Source: Lentzea aerocolonigenes (GTDB taxonomy: Bacteria > Actinomycetota > Actinomycetes > Mycobacteriales > Pseudonocardiaceae). Taken from it: a stretch of DNA of 64,000 bases. Shown here piece after piece: positions 17,319-25,725 of the stretch. Where the stretch lies: the NCBI RefSeq assembly GCF_000955955.1, contig NZ_JYJG01000016.1:1-64000 (forward strand), given 5' to 3'. Each line of letters begins with the position of its first letter. Within the stretch, counting starts at the first letter, position 1. Position numbers and translations under genes: made by a program. The notes below the pieces were generated by a model that had not been told where the DNA came from, made no database searches, and saw only the letters and a program-made list of their open reading frames with translations.

Positions 17319-17384
17319 CGGCAGACGACGGTCGTGTCCGATTCCCGCGAGCCATTGCTCGTTCCCGCTGGCAGGATCGATGCC

Positions 17385-18671
17385 ATGGTCATTGACGAAG
17401 AGCACGCGTACCGGGCCGTCTCCGCACGTGACGCCCGTTTCGACGGCTGCTTCATCCACGCGGTCCGCACGACCGGCATCTACTGCCGGCCGTCGTGCCC
17501 CGCGGTGACCCCGAAGCGCCGCAACAGCCAGTTCTTCCTGACGGCCGCGGCCGCGCAGTCGGCGGGCTTCCGAGCCTGCCGCCGTTGCCTGCCGGACGCC
17601 GTCCCCGGCTCCCCCGAGTGGAACCTGCGCGCCGACCTCGCCGCCCGCGCGATGCGGCTGATCAGCGACGGGGCGGTCGAACGCGACGGCGTCTCCGGCC
17701 TCGCGAACAAGCTCGGCTACTCGGAACGCCACCTCACCCGCGTCCTGACCGCCGAACTGGGCGCCGGACCGCTGGCACTGGCCCGAGCGCACCGAGCCCA
17801 CGCCGCCCGCCTGCTCATCGAGACGACCGAGCTGTCGTTCGCCGACATCGCGTTCGCGGCGGGGTTCGCCTCCGTCCGCCAGTTCAACGACACCATCCGC
17901 ATGGTCTTCGCCTCGACGCCGTCCGACATGCGCGGCCGCGGCAAGGCCCCGGTCGGCACCCCGGGCCGGATCGTCCTGCGCCTGCCGTACCGACCGCCGT
18001 TCGACGCCGCCGGTCTGCTGGCCTACTTCCGCTTGAACGCGTTGCCAGGCGTCGAAGAGGTGACCGCGGACTCCTACGGGCGAACGTTGTCACTGCCCCA
18101 CGGCGAGGCGACGGTCCGTCTGACGTTCCCGACGGACCACGTCCTGTGCTCGCTACGCCTGGCCGACATGCGCGACCTGGGCGCGGCCGTGTCACGGGTC
18201 CGCCGTCTGCTGGACCTGGACGCCGACCCGGTCGCCGTCGACACGTTCCTCGGCGCCGACCCGGTCATCGGCCCGCTGGTCCGGGAAACTCCCGGCATCC
18301 GGGTGCCGGGCAGCGTGGACGGCACCGAGACGTTGCTGCGGCTGGTCGCGCCTTACGCCGGCGTACCGCTGCAGGTCCCGGACGGCACCCTGACCCACCT
18401 CTACTCCGCCGGGGACCACCCGGTCACCGAGGCGGTCGCGAGCGGCAGACTCGTCGTGGACGTGGGCCGCTCGATCGAAGACCTGACCGAAGAACTGGCA
18501 TCCCTGGTCGGCAACGAGGTCGCCGACGAGGTGGCCATGCGAGTCCTGGGCGCACCAGACGTGCTGGTGCTCCCCGAGGGTTCGCGGCACCTGGCTTCCC
18601 ACGGTCCCGAGTGGCGGCCGTGGCGCTCCTACGCCGGAGCACACCTGACGAGAAAGGCAGCAACATCATGA
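17385..18671 (+). CDS. Ada/AraC regulator fused to a degenerate AlkA-like domain
   Basis: 428 aa. Residues 1-80 are the Ada methylphosphotriester-receiving zinc domain (TTGIYCRPSC and FRACRRC supply the four cysteines). Residues 85-185 are an AraC HTH pair. The rest resembles AlkA (VGTPGRIVLRLPYRPPFD; C-terminal EWRPWRSYAGAHL), so the full protein would sense DNA methylation and activate repair genes. However, the helix-hairpin-helix LPGIGPWTA block appears as SLVGNEVAD and the LPxD catalytic Asp region as LPEGS, and about 60 residues are missing compared with intact family members. Glycosylase activity is doubtful. ATG at 17385 follows GGCAGGATCG. The stop overlaps ogt (ATGA). Confidence 0.88.
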   Translation: MVIDEEHAYRAVSARDARFDGCFIHAVRTTGIYCRPSCPAVTPKRRNSQFFLTAAAAQSAGFRACRRCLPDAVPGSPEWNLRADLAARAMRLISDGAVERDGVSGLANKLGYSERHLTRVLTAELGAGPLALARAHRAHAARLLIETTELSFADIAFAAGFASVRQFNDTIRMVFASTPSDMRGRGKAPVGTPGRIVLRLPYRPPFDAAGLLAYFRLNALPGVEEVTADSYGRTLSLPHGEATVRLTFPTDHVLCSLRLADMRDLGAAVSRVRRLLDLDADPVAVDTFLGADPVIGPLVRETPGIRVPGSVDGTETLLRLVAPYAGVPLQVPDGTLTHLYSAGDHPVTEAVASGRLVVDVGRSIEDLTEELASLVGNEVADEVAMRVLGAPDVLVLPEGSRHLASHGPEWRPWRSYAGAHLTRKAATS

Positions 18672-19168
18672 GCGTCGCACACACGTCCACCGTGGACACC
18701 CCGGCGGGGCCGTTCACCGCGATCGTCGCGTCGGACGGAGCGGTGCTGGCCAGCGGCTGGACCGCCGACATCGCCCTGCTGACGCCCCAGATCCACGCCT
18801 CCCTGATGCCGTCGGAGATCACGCGGACGAACGACCTCGGCGACGTCACGAAGGCCGTCATCGCCTACCACGAGGGCGACCTGGCCTCCATCGACACGGT
18901 GGAGGTCCGGCAGAAGTCCGGCCCGTTCCTGCAGCACGCGTGGGACGTCCTGCGCACCGTCCGCGCCGGCGAACCCGTCACGTACAGCGAGTACGCGGAA
19001 CTGTCCGGCCGCCCGGCCGCCATCCGCGCCGCGGCCTCGGCCTGTGCGCGGAACTCCGTGGCGCTCTTCGTGCCATGTCACCGGGTGATCCGCATCGGCG
19101 GCAACCTCGGCGGCTTCCGCTGGGGCCTGGACGTCAAGCGCTGGCTGCTCGCCCACGAAGAGGCGTGA
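18668..19168 (+). CDS. ogt: methylated-DNA-protein cysteine S-methyltransferase
   Basis: 166 aa, the size of Ogt/MGMT. The acceptor motif PCHRVI lies near residue 138, preceded by the helix-turn-helix region (VTYSEYAELSGRPAAIRAAASACARN). The cysteine takes methyl from O6-methylguanine irreversibly. The usual N-P pair before the active site reads NSVALFVPCHR, a mild variation. Coupled by ATGA to the Ada-type gene, which would be its regulator in an adaptive response to alkylation. Confidence 0.95.
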   Translation: MSVAHTSTVDTPAGPFTAIVASDGAVLASGWTADIALLTPQIHASLMPSEITRTNDLGDVTKAVIAYHEGDLASIDTVEVRQKSGPFLQHAWDVLRTVRAGEPVTYSEYAELSGRPAAIRAAASACARNSVALFVPCHRVIRIGGNLGGFRWGLDVKRWLLAHEEA

Positions 19169-19169
19169 A

Positions 19170-19304
19170 TCAGACCTTCAAGGTCATCGGCTCACCCTGG
19201 AAGAGAACCATCTCGAGGCGGACGTGCGTGAATCGCCAGCCGTCCTCGGTCCGGCGGGCGGTACCGATGATCGACGTTGACGCCGGCAGGACACCCGTGT
19301 CCAA
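19170..19304 (-). CDS. possible 44-aa protein, or 3' continuation of the upstream gene
   Basis: From a TTG at 19304 the frame reads 44 residues with protein-like composition (SIIGTARRTEDGWRFTHV, then MVLFQGEPMTLKV). It is in the same frame as the preceding gene (stop at 19317-19319), so it is either a separate small gene with a weak GAGG site or the former C-terminus of that gene cut off by a stop codon. The other two frames give arginine-rich filler. Low certainty. Confidence 0.3.
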   Translation of the reverse strand: MDTGVLPASTSIIGTARRTEDGWRFTHVRLEMVLFQGEPMTLKV

Positions 19305-19316
19305 AACCCGGGTGCC

Positions 19317-19808
19317 TCACACCAGATTGATCTTCGGGGCGCCGGCCGCGGTCACCAGCTCGGTCGCACATCGCGGGCACGAGGTGGTGACCGGGCCCGA
19401 GCCGGACCGGAGGAAACCCTCGATGCCGAGCCAGTCGCCGGCCCCGGTGTCCCGGCAGGTGTGGCAGCCGACGCGGTAGTTGAGCTGAACCCACGGCTCG
19501 GCGGACAGCTCCGAAGCCTGGACGGCGGGCTCCGTCAGGTCGTTGAACGGCGCCCACCAGAACGAGATCCGGCACCGCAGCCCGCGCTCGGCACCGTGGT
19601 CGGTGGTGTCGAACCCGCTGACGCGGATCGGGGCGGGGTGCTCGTTGCCGGCACAGAGCCCGTACGGCTTGCCGTGCTGCAGCTGCATCACGCGGCCGAC
19701 GCGCAGGCACACGAGGCAGTCGTGGGTGTAGTCCAGCCGGTTCGACCACACGAAGTGGGCGGCCGGGGTGACCGTGACGCGGGCGGTGACTTCCACGTGG
19801 GACAGCAC
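19317..19808 (-). CDS. hypothetical protein with zinc-ribbon-like cysteine pairs
   Basis: 163 aa, family not recognised. Cysteine pairs CLVC (residues 31-34), CHTC and CPRC, plus single cysteines between them, suggest one or two structural zinc sites. No signal peptide or membrane helix. The central part (PYGLCAGNEHPAPIRVSGFDTTD) and the aromatic stretch CRISFWWAPFNDL point to a soluble folded protein. It lies 9 bp downstream of sbcC on the same strand and is probably the last gene of the sbcDC transcript; a nucleic-acid-related role is only guilt by association. Confidence 0.7.
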   Translation of the reverse strand: MLSHVEVTARVTVTPAAHFVWSNRLDYTHDCLVCLRVGRVMQLQHGKPYGLCAGNEHPAPIRVSGFDTTDHGAERGLRCRISFWWAPFNDLTEPAVQASELSAEPWVQLNYRVGCHTCRDTGAGDWLGIEGFLRSGSGPVTTSCPRCATELVTAAGAPKINLV

Positions 19809-19817
19809 GGACCGAGG

Positions 19818-22694
19818 CTAACCCAGCGAGACCTCCAGCGTGGATCCGGTGCGCGCCTTGCGGACCCGCAGCCGGGTCGGAATCCGCTGCCGCAGTTCCT
19901 CCACATGCGACACAAGTCCGACGACCCGGCCACCGGCCCGCAACTCGTCCAGCGTGTTCATCACGATGTCCAGCGTGTCGGAGTCGAGCGTGCCGAACCC
20001 CTCGTCCACGAACAGCGTGTCCAGCAACGCACCGCCGGTTTCGTTGGCCACCACATCGGCCAGACCCAGCGCGAGCGACAGCGAAGCCAGGAACGACTCG
20101 CCACCGGACAAGGTCTTGGCGGGCCGGGACCGCCCCGAGTAGTCGTCCAGCACGTCGAGGCTCAGACCGCCGCGCGTGCCTCGGGCGCCTGCGGAGTCGG
20201 AGTGCACGAAGCTGTAGCGGCCCTGGCTCATCCGGTGCAGCCGAGCAGAAGCAGCAACGGCGACTTCCTCCAACCGAGCCGCCAGCACGTAGGAGCGCAG
20301 CGTCATCTTCTTGGAGTTCTGGCCACGGCCGTTGATCACGTCGGTCAGCGCGTCCAGCTCGGCGTAGGAATTCTCCAAGGGCTCCAACGACTTCCGCTCG
20401 GCCCGCAACCGCGCGGCCAGCTCGCTGACCCGATCGAACGCCGCGCGGGCGCGAGCCAGGCGCGTCGCGGCTTCGGAAGCGGCGGCGCGAGCGGAAGAAG
20501 CCGCGGCGGTCACCTCGTTCAGGTCGACCCCGGAGGCAGGATCCACCTCGGCCAGCTCTTCGAGGGTGGCCATGGCGGTGGCTCGCGCGCGCTCCCAGGC
20601 GGCGATTCGCTCGTCCAGGGCTTGGAGTTTGGCGGCCGGCCGGGCGGCCGCCAGTGCCGTGTCGACGTCCGGGAAGCCTGCTTCCAGAGCCGAAGCGGCA
20701 ACGGAGGCCTGTTGTTCTTCGACTCGGGCGAGGGCAGCGTCGCGGGCGGCTCGGCGGTCAGCCAGTTCCACCAGCGCCTTGGCCAGGCGCAGGAGGTGAT
20801 CGCGGCGGCTCAGGACGTCCTCGTGTTCGCCGCGTGCTTTGTCGAGGCGGGCACCGCGTTCTTCGACGACGGTGACGAGCGAGGCGTGTTCGGTGCGCAA
20901 ACCCACCAGCTCTTGTTCGACCGTCGCCTTCTCGGTGCCCAGGTCCCGGGCTTTGGCTTCCAGGCCGACGAACTCGGTCTGGCGCTGCGAGCGGGTGCGG
21001 GCCAGTTCCAGCGCCGCGCGGTACTCGGACAGGGCTACCGCCGGCTCCTCGGAACCCAGGGCTTCCCAGCAGGCCTGGATGCGGAGCTCGGCGGCGTGCG
21101 CGGCTCGCTCGGCCTCGTTGCGACGGTCGAAGGCCGTCTGTTCGTCGGCTGCCGCGTCTTCCTCGTCGGCCGCGTCCACGCCGCCCAGCATCGGTTGCGC
21201 GGGCGCGGGGTGCGACGGAGAACCGCACACCGCGCAGGGCTTGCCGCGCTTCAAAGCCGCGGCCAACTCGATGGCCATGTTCTCCAGGCGCTGGTGGCGG
21301 ACCTGCTGGAGGACGTCCTTGGCCTTCTGGTGGACGTCGATCGCCTGGTGGAGCTCCTTCTTGGTGTGTTCCAGGGCAACTCCTGCCCCTGGCAGCGCTT
21401 CGGCGGCGTCCGCGCGTGCCTTCAGGCCCTCCAACCGAGCTGAGGCCTCCACGGCGGCGTCCAGCTGGGCCCGGCACTGAGCCAGGCGCTCCGGGAGCAC
21501 CTCCAGTTCCGCGTTCAGGGCGAGCAGGCGGCGTTCTACCTGGTACGAGGAGGTTTTCAGCACCGACAGCCTGCGCACGTCGGCCTGCTGGCGTTCGGCT
21601 TCGGCGGCCAGTTCGGCCAGACCGCCGGCTTCTTCGCGGAAGCGCTCGGCGTCCTCCCGCAACGAGGAACCCTCATAACCCAAGCGGGCCAGCGCTTCCG
21701 CGGCGGCGGACTCGTCTCGGACCGCGAACTTGTACGACTCCTGCAGCTTCGCGATCTCGTTGAAGGCCGGGACGACCGGGATCGCACGGCGGGCAGCGTC
21801 GCGTTCGGCGAACCAGGAGGCCGAGTCTGCGGCGTCGACGCGGGTCAGCATGTCGCGGGCCTCGCGGACGCGGCGGATCTGGTCGGCCTGCACACGGGCC
21901 TGGGCCAGCAGGGCGTCCGCGCCGTCGGCCACACCTGCCGTCTCCTCCGAGGCGGCGGAGGCCTCGCGGACGGCCGAGGACAACCGCTCCAGCACCGATT
22001 CCAGCCAGCCCGGCTCGAACGACGGTTCCTCGCCAGCCGCCTCCGCCACGCGGTGCATCAGCTCGGCAGCGCCCTGGCGGCGTTCCTCCAGCACCCGGCC
22101 GGCCACAACTCGCTTGTCCCGGAACCACTTCTCGACGTCGAGGAACCGCTCGGTGCCGAAGAGCTTCTCCAGCAACACCTCCCGCTCGGCCGTGTCCGAG
22201 CGCAGGAACTTCGCGAACTCGCCCTGCGGCAGCAGAACCACCTGGAAGAACTGCTCGTACGACATGCCCAGCATGTCCTCGACGGCGCGGGCCACGTCGT
22301 CGATGCGGGTGATCCCCTCGCCGTCCCAGCCTTCGAGCCAGGTCAGCGAGCACTTCGCGGGCTGCGTGGTGAAGCCGCCGCCGCGTTTCTTCGGCCTGTC
22401 GAACTCCGGCGAGCGCACGATCCGGAACCGCCGCGACTGCACGGTCAGCTCCAGCGACACCTCCGTCGGCACCTCGGGATCGGCGTACTCGCAGCGGAGC
22501 TTCTTCACGTCGCCACGAGCGCCCGGCACCCGGCCGAACAGAGCAAAAGCCACCGCGTCCAGCAACGTCGTCTTGCCCGCGCCCGTGTCACCGTGCAGCA
22601 GGAACAACCCGTCGGCACCCAAGGAGTCGAAGTCGACGACCTCGGGCCTCGGATAAGGGCCGAACGCGGTCAGCTCCAGCCGGTGCAGCCTCAT
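19818..22694 (-). CDS. sbcC: exonuclease SbcCD subunit C (SMC-like ATPase)
   Basis: 958 aa. N-terminal Walker A LHGDTGAGKTTLLDAVAFALFG near residue 33, long alpha-helical coiled-coil arms, a central zinc hook CAVC near residue 490, C-terminal signature LSGGESFLASLSLALG and Walker B LLDTLFVDEGFGTLD. With SbcD it forms the Mre11-Rad50-type nuclease that cleaves DNA hairpins and protein-blocked ends. ATG at 22694 overlaps the sbcD stop (ATGA); the in-frame sequence upstream of it lies inside sbcD and was excluded. Confidence 0.97.
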   Translation of the reverse strand: MRLHRLELTAFGPYPRPEVVDFDSLGADGLFLLHGDTGAGKTTLLDAVAFALFGRVPGARGDVKKLRCEYADPEVPTEVSLELTVQSRRFRIVRSPEFDRPKKRGGGFTTQPAKCSLTWLEGWDGEGITRIDDVARAVEDMLGMSYEQFFQVVLLPQGEFAKFLRSDTAEREVLLEKLFGTERFLDVEKWFRDKRVVAGRVLEERRQGAAELMHRVAEAAGEEPSFEPGWLESVLERLSSAVREASAASEETAGVADGADALLAQARVQADQIRRVREARDMLTRVDAADSASWFAERDAARRAIPVVPAFNEIAKLQESYKFAVRDESAAAEALARLGYEGSSLREDAERFREEAGGLAELAAEAERQQADVRRLSVLKTSSYQVERRLLALNAELEVLPERLAQCRAQLDAAVEASARLEGLKARADAAEALPGAGVALEHTKKELHQAIDVHQKAKDVLQQVRHQRLENMAIELAAALKRGKPCAVCGSPSHPAPAQPMLGGVDAADEEDAAADEQTAFDRRNEAERAAHAAELRIQACWEALGSEEPAVALSEYRAALELARTRSQRQTEFVGLEAKARDLGTEKATVEQELVGLRTEHASLVTVVEERGARLDKARGEHEDVLSRRDHLLRLAKALVELADRRAARDAALARVEEQQASVAASALEAGFPDVDTALAAARPAAKLQALDERIAAWERARATAMATLEELAEVDPASGVDLNEVTAAASSARAAASEAATRLARARAAFDRVSELAARLRAERKSLEPLENSYAELDALTDVINGRGQNSKKMTLRSYVLAARLEEVAVAASARLHRMSQGRYSFVHSDSAGARGTRGGLSLDVLDDYSGRSRPAKTLSGGESFLASLSLALGLADVVANETGGALLDTLFVDEGFGTLDSDTLDIVMNTLDELRAGGRVVGLVSHVEELRQRIPTRLRVRKARTGSTLEVSLG

Positions 22695-23830
22695 TGCTCC
22701 TGCTCCCTCGCGACAACGGAGAAAGCCTCGCGCAGCAACGACATCTCGGCAGCAGAAGGCTCGGACCCGCGCACGTCGGACACGAAGCAGCACGCTACTT
22801 CCTCGTCCGTGCGGCCGCGCACCCGTTCCGCGTACGTCATGTTGTGCTGCAGCCCCTGCTCCGGCCGCCACTCCACGTGCACGGCGTGCTCGAAGCGGGT
22901 TTGCAGCTGCCGCAACGCATCCATCGGCCGCACCTGGTCGGTCAGCACGACCGACAGGAAGTGGTCCTCCAGCGGCTTGTGCGCCGGATCCTCCAGCACC
23001 TCGGCCAGCGTCCCGGTCACCGTCGCGAGCTGACGCGGAACCGGCAGCTCACGCCGTTCGACGCCGACCAGACCACCCGCGTCCAGCTCCACCAGCCACA
23101 CCGACTTCCGGTGCCGCGCCTCGGAGAACGAGTACGCCAGCGGACTGCCCGAATAACGCAGGTTCTCGGCCAGGGTCTGCGGACCGTGCAGATGACCGAG
23201 AGCCACGTAGTCGACACCCGAGAACACCTGCATCGACACGTCCTGCACGCCACCCACCGCGATGGTGCGCTCGGACTCCGACGGCGCCCCACCTGTCACG
23301 AAGGCGTGCGCCAGCACCACCGACCGCGCCTCACGCGAGGCCAAGTCGGCGCGAATACGGCGCATCGCCTCGCCGAGCACCGGCGCGTGGCCCTTGTCCG
23401 CGATTCCCAGCACGTGCCGCGCCGGCTCGGGCTCCAGGAACGGAATCCCGTACACCGCAACGGGCCCGTGCTCGTCCGCCAGCTCGACCGGCTTGTCCAG
23501 CAACGAGATCTGCGTGCGCAGGAACAGCCCGCCAGCCGCGGCGAACTCCCCGAACACCCCGATCCGCGCCGCCGAGTCGTGGTTGCCCGGGGTGATCACG
23601 ATCTGCGCCCCGGCCGCGCGGATCCGCATCAGCACCCGCGCGCACAACGACACCGCGTCGGCGGACGGCACCGCGCGGTCGTAGAGGTCGCCGGAGATGA
23701 CCACGACGTCGACCTTCTCGGAAGACACCAGGTCAGCGAGGCCGCTCAGCACCGACTCCTGCTCCACGAGCAGGTCGCGGCCGTGGAAAGTGCGCCCCAC
23801 GTGCCAGTCGGAGGTGTGCAGGATCCGCAT
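22691..23830 (-). CDS. sbcD: exonuclease SbcCD subunit D (Mre11-like nuclease)
   Basis: 379 aa. Metallophosphoesterase motifs in order: LHTSDWHVG, VVISGDLYDR, ITPGNHDS, VVLAHAF and ALGHLHGPQ, which supply the two-metal active site. Partner of SbcC, with which it is translationally coupled. ATG at 23830 is chosen because the family starts MRILHTSDWH here; a TACGGT box lies 7 nt upstream and no ribosome site is seen, so the sbcDC transcript is probably leaderless. Confidence 0.97.
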   Translation of the reverse strand: MRILHTSDWHVGRTFHGRDLLVEQESVLSGLADLVSSEKVDVVVISGDLYDRAVPSADAVSLCARVLMRIRAAGAQIVITPGNHDSAARIGVFGEFAAAGGLFLRTQISLLDKPVELADEHGPVAVYGIPFLEPEPARHVLGIADKGHAPVLGEAMRRIRADLASREARSVVLAHAFVTGGAPSESERTIAVGGVQDVSMQVFSGVDYVALGHLHGPQTLAENLRYSGSPLAYSFSEARHRKSVWLVELDAGGLVGVERRELPVPRQLATVTGTLAEVLEDPAHKPLEDHFLSVVLTDQVRPMDALRQLQTRFEHAVHVEWRPEQGLQHNMTYAERVRGRTDEEVACCFVSDVRGSEPSAAEMSLLREAFSVVAREQEQ

Positions 23831-23837
23831 GGCACCA

Positions 23838-23843
23838 ACCGTA
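23838..23843 (-). promoter_or_regulatory. -10 box of leaderless sbcD promoter
   Basis: TACGGT on the minus strand, 7 nt before the sbcD ATG. Confidence 0.5.
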
Positions 23844-23929
23844 GAGACGGGGTCCGACAAAACTCCGGGAGGGTTCCCGGCGTGTCACCCGATCGAGTTC
23901 AACATCTCTGAGGGAGCATCATCGGTGCC

Positions 23930-24841
23930 GTGACCGCAGTGATCATCACCGCCTCGCTCGTCCTGGCGCTCGTCTGCGCCGGGGCGCTGGTGTTCGTCTA
24001 CCGCCTCTACCAGGACAGCGTCCGGCGCACCGACGAGGCACTCCACGCCATCGGCGTCGAACGCGCGCGCTACGACTCCCAGCAGCAAGCTCTGCAGCGG
24101 TACGAGGTGGCGTTCTCGAGCGTCAGCGGTCGTGGTGAGCTCGGCGAACAGGTCCTCGTCGAAACCGCGCGCGCACTCGGCCTGAGGGAAAACCTCCACT
24201 ACACGCTCCAGACGGACGTCGCGGGCGGTGGCGCGGTGCGGCCGGACATGGTGCTGAGCGTCGGCGGCGGCCGCATGGTCCCGGTCGACTCGAAGATGTC
24301 CATGGCGACGTGGGCAGAAGCGGTCGAGACGGACGATCCACAGGAACGTCAGGACGCGCTGCGGGTGCACGTCCGCAACATCCGCTCCCGAGCCGCCGAA
24401 CTCGCCGGCAAGGGCTACCAGCGCTGGGCCGACGCGATCTACGGCACGATCATGTTCGTCCCCAACGACGGCGCGGTCGTCGCGGCCCTGGACACGGACC
24501 CCGAGCTCCTCAGGTGGCTCCTCGACCGCCGGGTCTTCCTGTGCGGCCCGACCGGGTTCGCCGTGATCGCGTCGAGTGCGATGTTCGCGGTCACCGAACG
24601 AGCCCTCGCCGACGACGTCGAGCAGGTCAGGCTGCAGGCGGGCCGTGCGAACCGGGCCGCCGACACCGCCATCGACGCCGTCAACCTCTCCACCACGCAC
24701 CTGCAGCGATTCCTGAGTGCGCGCCGCCGCGAGCTCGACGCCCTCGAGGGATTCCGGGCGAGCGTGGAGCCGCTGACCGAGGCCTCCGCCACCCCTACGC
24801 CGCTGCCTCTCGTCCGAAGGGCGGACGAACAGTCCGCGTAA
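23930..24841 (+). CDS. rmuC: RmuC family DNA recombination protein
   Basis: 303 aa, shorter than enterobacterial RmuC (about 475) because the long N-terminal coiled coil is reduced. A single N-terminal membrane helix (residues 2-24) is followed by a short helix and the RmuC nuclease-like core: RPDMVLSVGGGRMVPVDSKM and AIYGTIMFVPNDGAV. RmuC limits inversions at short inverted repeats; the core resembles restriction-endonuclease folds. The GTG start has GAGGGAG about 13 nt upstream, so the start is likely but not certain. It is divergent from sbcDC, a sensible genome-stability neighbour. Confidence 0.92.
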   Translation: MTAVIITASLVLALVCAGALVFVYRLYQDSVRRTDEALHAIGVERARYDSQQQALQRYEVAFSSVSGRGELGEQVLVETARALGLRENLHYTLQTDVAGGGAVRPDMVLSVGGGRMVPVDSKMSMATWAEAVETDDPQERQDALRVHVRNIRSRAAELAGKGYQRWADAIYGTIMFVPNDGAVVAALDTDPELLRWLLDRRVFLCGPTGFAVIASSAMFAVTERALADDVEQVRLQAGRANRAADTAIDAVNLSTTHLQRFLSARRRELDALEGFRASVEPLTEASATPTPLPLVRRADEQSA

Positions 24842-24917
24842 AACGCACGGAGTGTGCCCACAGGTTGCTTCTGGGTGAGAAAGCAGCGGACTGACGAACA
24901 CCTAATGGCCGAACGGC

Positions 24918-24923
24918 TACCGT
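24918..24923 (+). promoter_or_regulatory. -10 box of leaderless promoter (DUF6542 gene)
   Basis: TACCGT, 7 nt upstream of the GTG at 24931; no ribosome site in between. Confidence 0.5.
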
Positions 24924-24930
24924 GTGCGGC

Positions 24931-25644
24931 GTGAGTGAGCTGCGCGACCGTTCGGCTGCCTTCGATGACGACGTCGAGGACTACGACGCCGTTCCGTGGA
25001 ACTACCGGGCCATCTTCGGGTCGTTCAAGGGCATCCCCTGGTGGGCTGCGATCCTGTCCGCCCTGGTCCCAGCGTTCATCGGCGCGTTCATCGACATCAA
25101 CTCGAGCAAGACCGTCGGCTGGACGTTCAACGCCGTGTTCTTCATCGGCGCACTGGCCGCGATCCTGCTCGTGCAGCGCCGCAGCCTGTTCGCGCCGATG
25201 GTGCAGCCGCCGCTGATCCTGGCCGCCACCGTGCCGACGCTGGTGCTGCTCACCGGCGGCGTCTCGAAGGGCGGCCTGTCCGCCATGGCACTCGGCCTGG
25301 GCAAGCCGCTCATCGACAGCTTCCCGGTCATGGCCATCACCACCGCGGTCACCGTCGTGCTCGGCATCGTGCGCATGGCCATCCAGAAAGACCCGAACCG
25401 GCCGTCCAAGGACGAGGTCCGCGAGGCCAAGGCCGAGGTGAAGTCCCGCAGCAAGCCGGCTCCCCGCAAGCCCGCGCGCGAGGAGTCCGAGGAGGAGCGC
25501 CCGCGCCGCCCGCGGCCCGAGGGTGCCCCGGCCCGTCGTCCACGTCCTGAGGGCGCACCCGCACGCCGTCCGCGCCCGGAAGGTGCTCGCGCGGAACGCC
25601 CGGCCGGTCAGCGCCGCCCGAGGCCCCCGCGCGACGACCGCTAG
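24931..25644 (+). CDS. DUF6542 family membrane protein with Pro/Arg/Glu repeat tail
   Basis: 237 aa. Four hydrophobic segments between about residues 35 and 150 (PWWAAILSALVPAFIGAFID; VFFIGALAAILLV; and two more) match the DUF6542 membrane domain. The C-terminal 80 residues are charged and include three tandem copies of RRPRPEGAPA. M. tuberculosis carries a similar protein (Rv1111c) between ychF and ispH, as here. Function unknown. GTG at 24931 is favoured because a TACCGT box precedes it by 7 nt; GTG at 24922 is in frame. Confidence 0.8.
   Translation: MSELRDRSAAFDDDVEDYDAVPWNYRAIFGSFKGIPWWAAILSALVPAFIGAFIDINSSKTVGWTFNAVFFIGALAAILLVQRRSLFAPMVQPPLILAATVPTLVLLTGGVSKGGLSAMALGLGKPLIDSFPVMAITTAVTVVLGIVRMAIQKDPNRPSKDEVREAKAEVKSRSKPAPRKPAREESEEERPRRPRPEGAPARRPRPEGAPARRPRPEGARAERPAGQRRPRPPRDDR
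25504..25593 (+). repeat. three tandem 30-bp units encoding RRPRPEGAPA
   Basis: Units at 25504, 25534 and 25564 encode the same decapeptide (the last ends ARA). The DNA differs at wobble positions, so the repeat is conserved at protein level. Confidence 0.85.
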
Positions 25645-25647
25645 GAC

Positions 25648-25681
25648 GTTGTCCGCGGCCACTCCCCGAACCGCGAACAAC
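25648..25681. promoter_or_regulatory. inverted repeat upstream of first nSTAND gene
   Basis: Arms GTTGTCCGCGG and CCGCGAACAAC (one mismatch) around a 12-nt centre, 3 bp after the DUF6542 stop and 44 bp before the nSTAND ATG. Could be a terminator, an operator, or both; the second nSTAND gene has a comparable repeat. Confidence 0.5.
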
Positions 25682-25725
25682 CAGGTCGGAACAACCAGCA
25701 GGGAAAACGGCAGCACTCTGCCAGC

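Noticed and set aside
19461..21443. 660-codon open frame on the plus strand opposite sbcC
   Set aside because: Mirror of the coiled-coil coding region; no protein pattern of its own.
25504..25593. Short tandem repeats considered as a CRISPR or regulatory array
   Set aside because: Three adjacent 30-bp units without spacers, in frame, and encoding a Pro/Arg/Glu tail of the DUF6542 protein.
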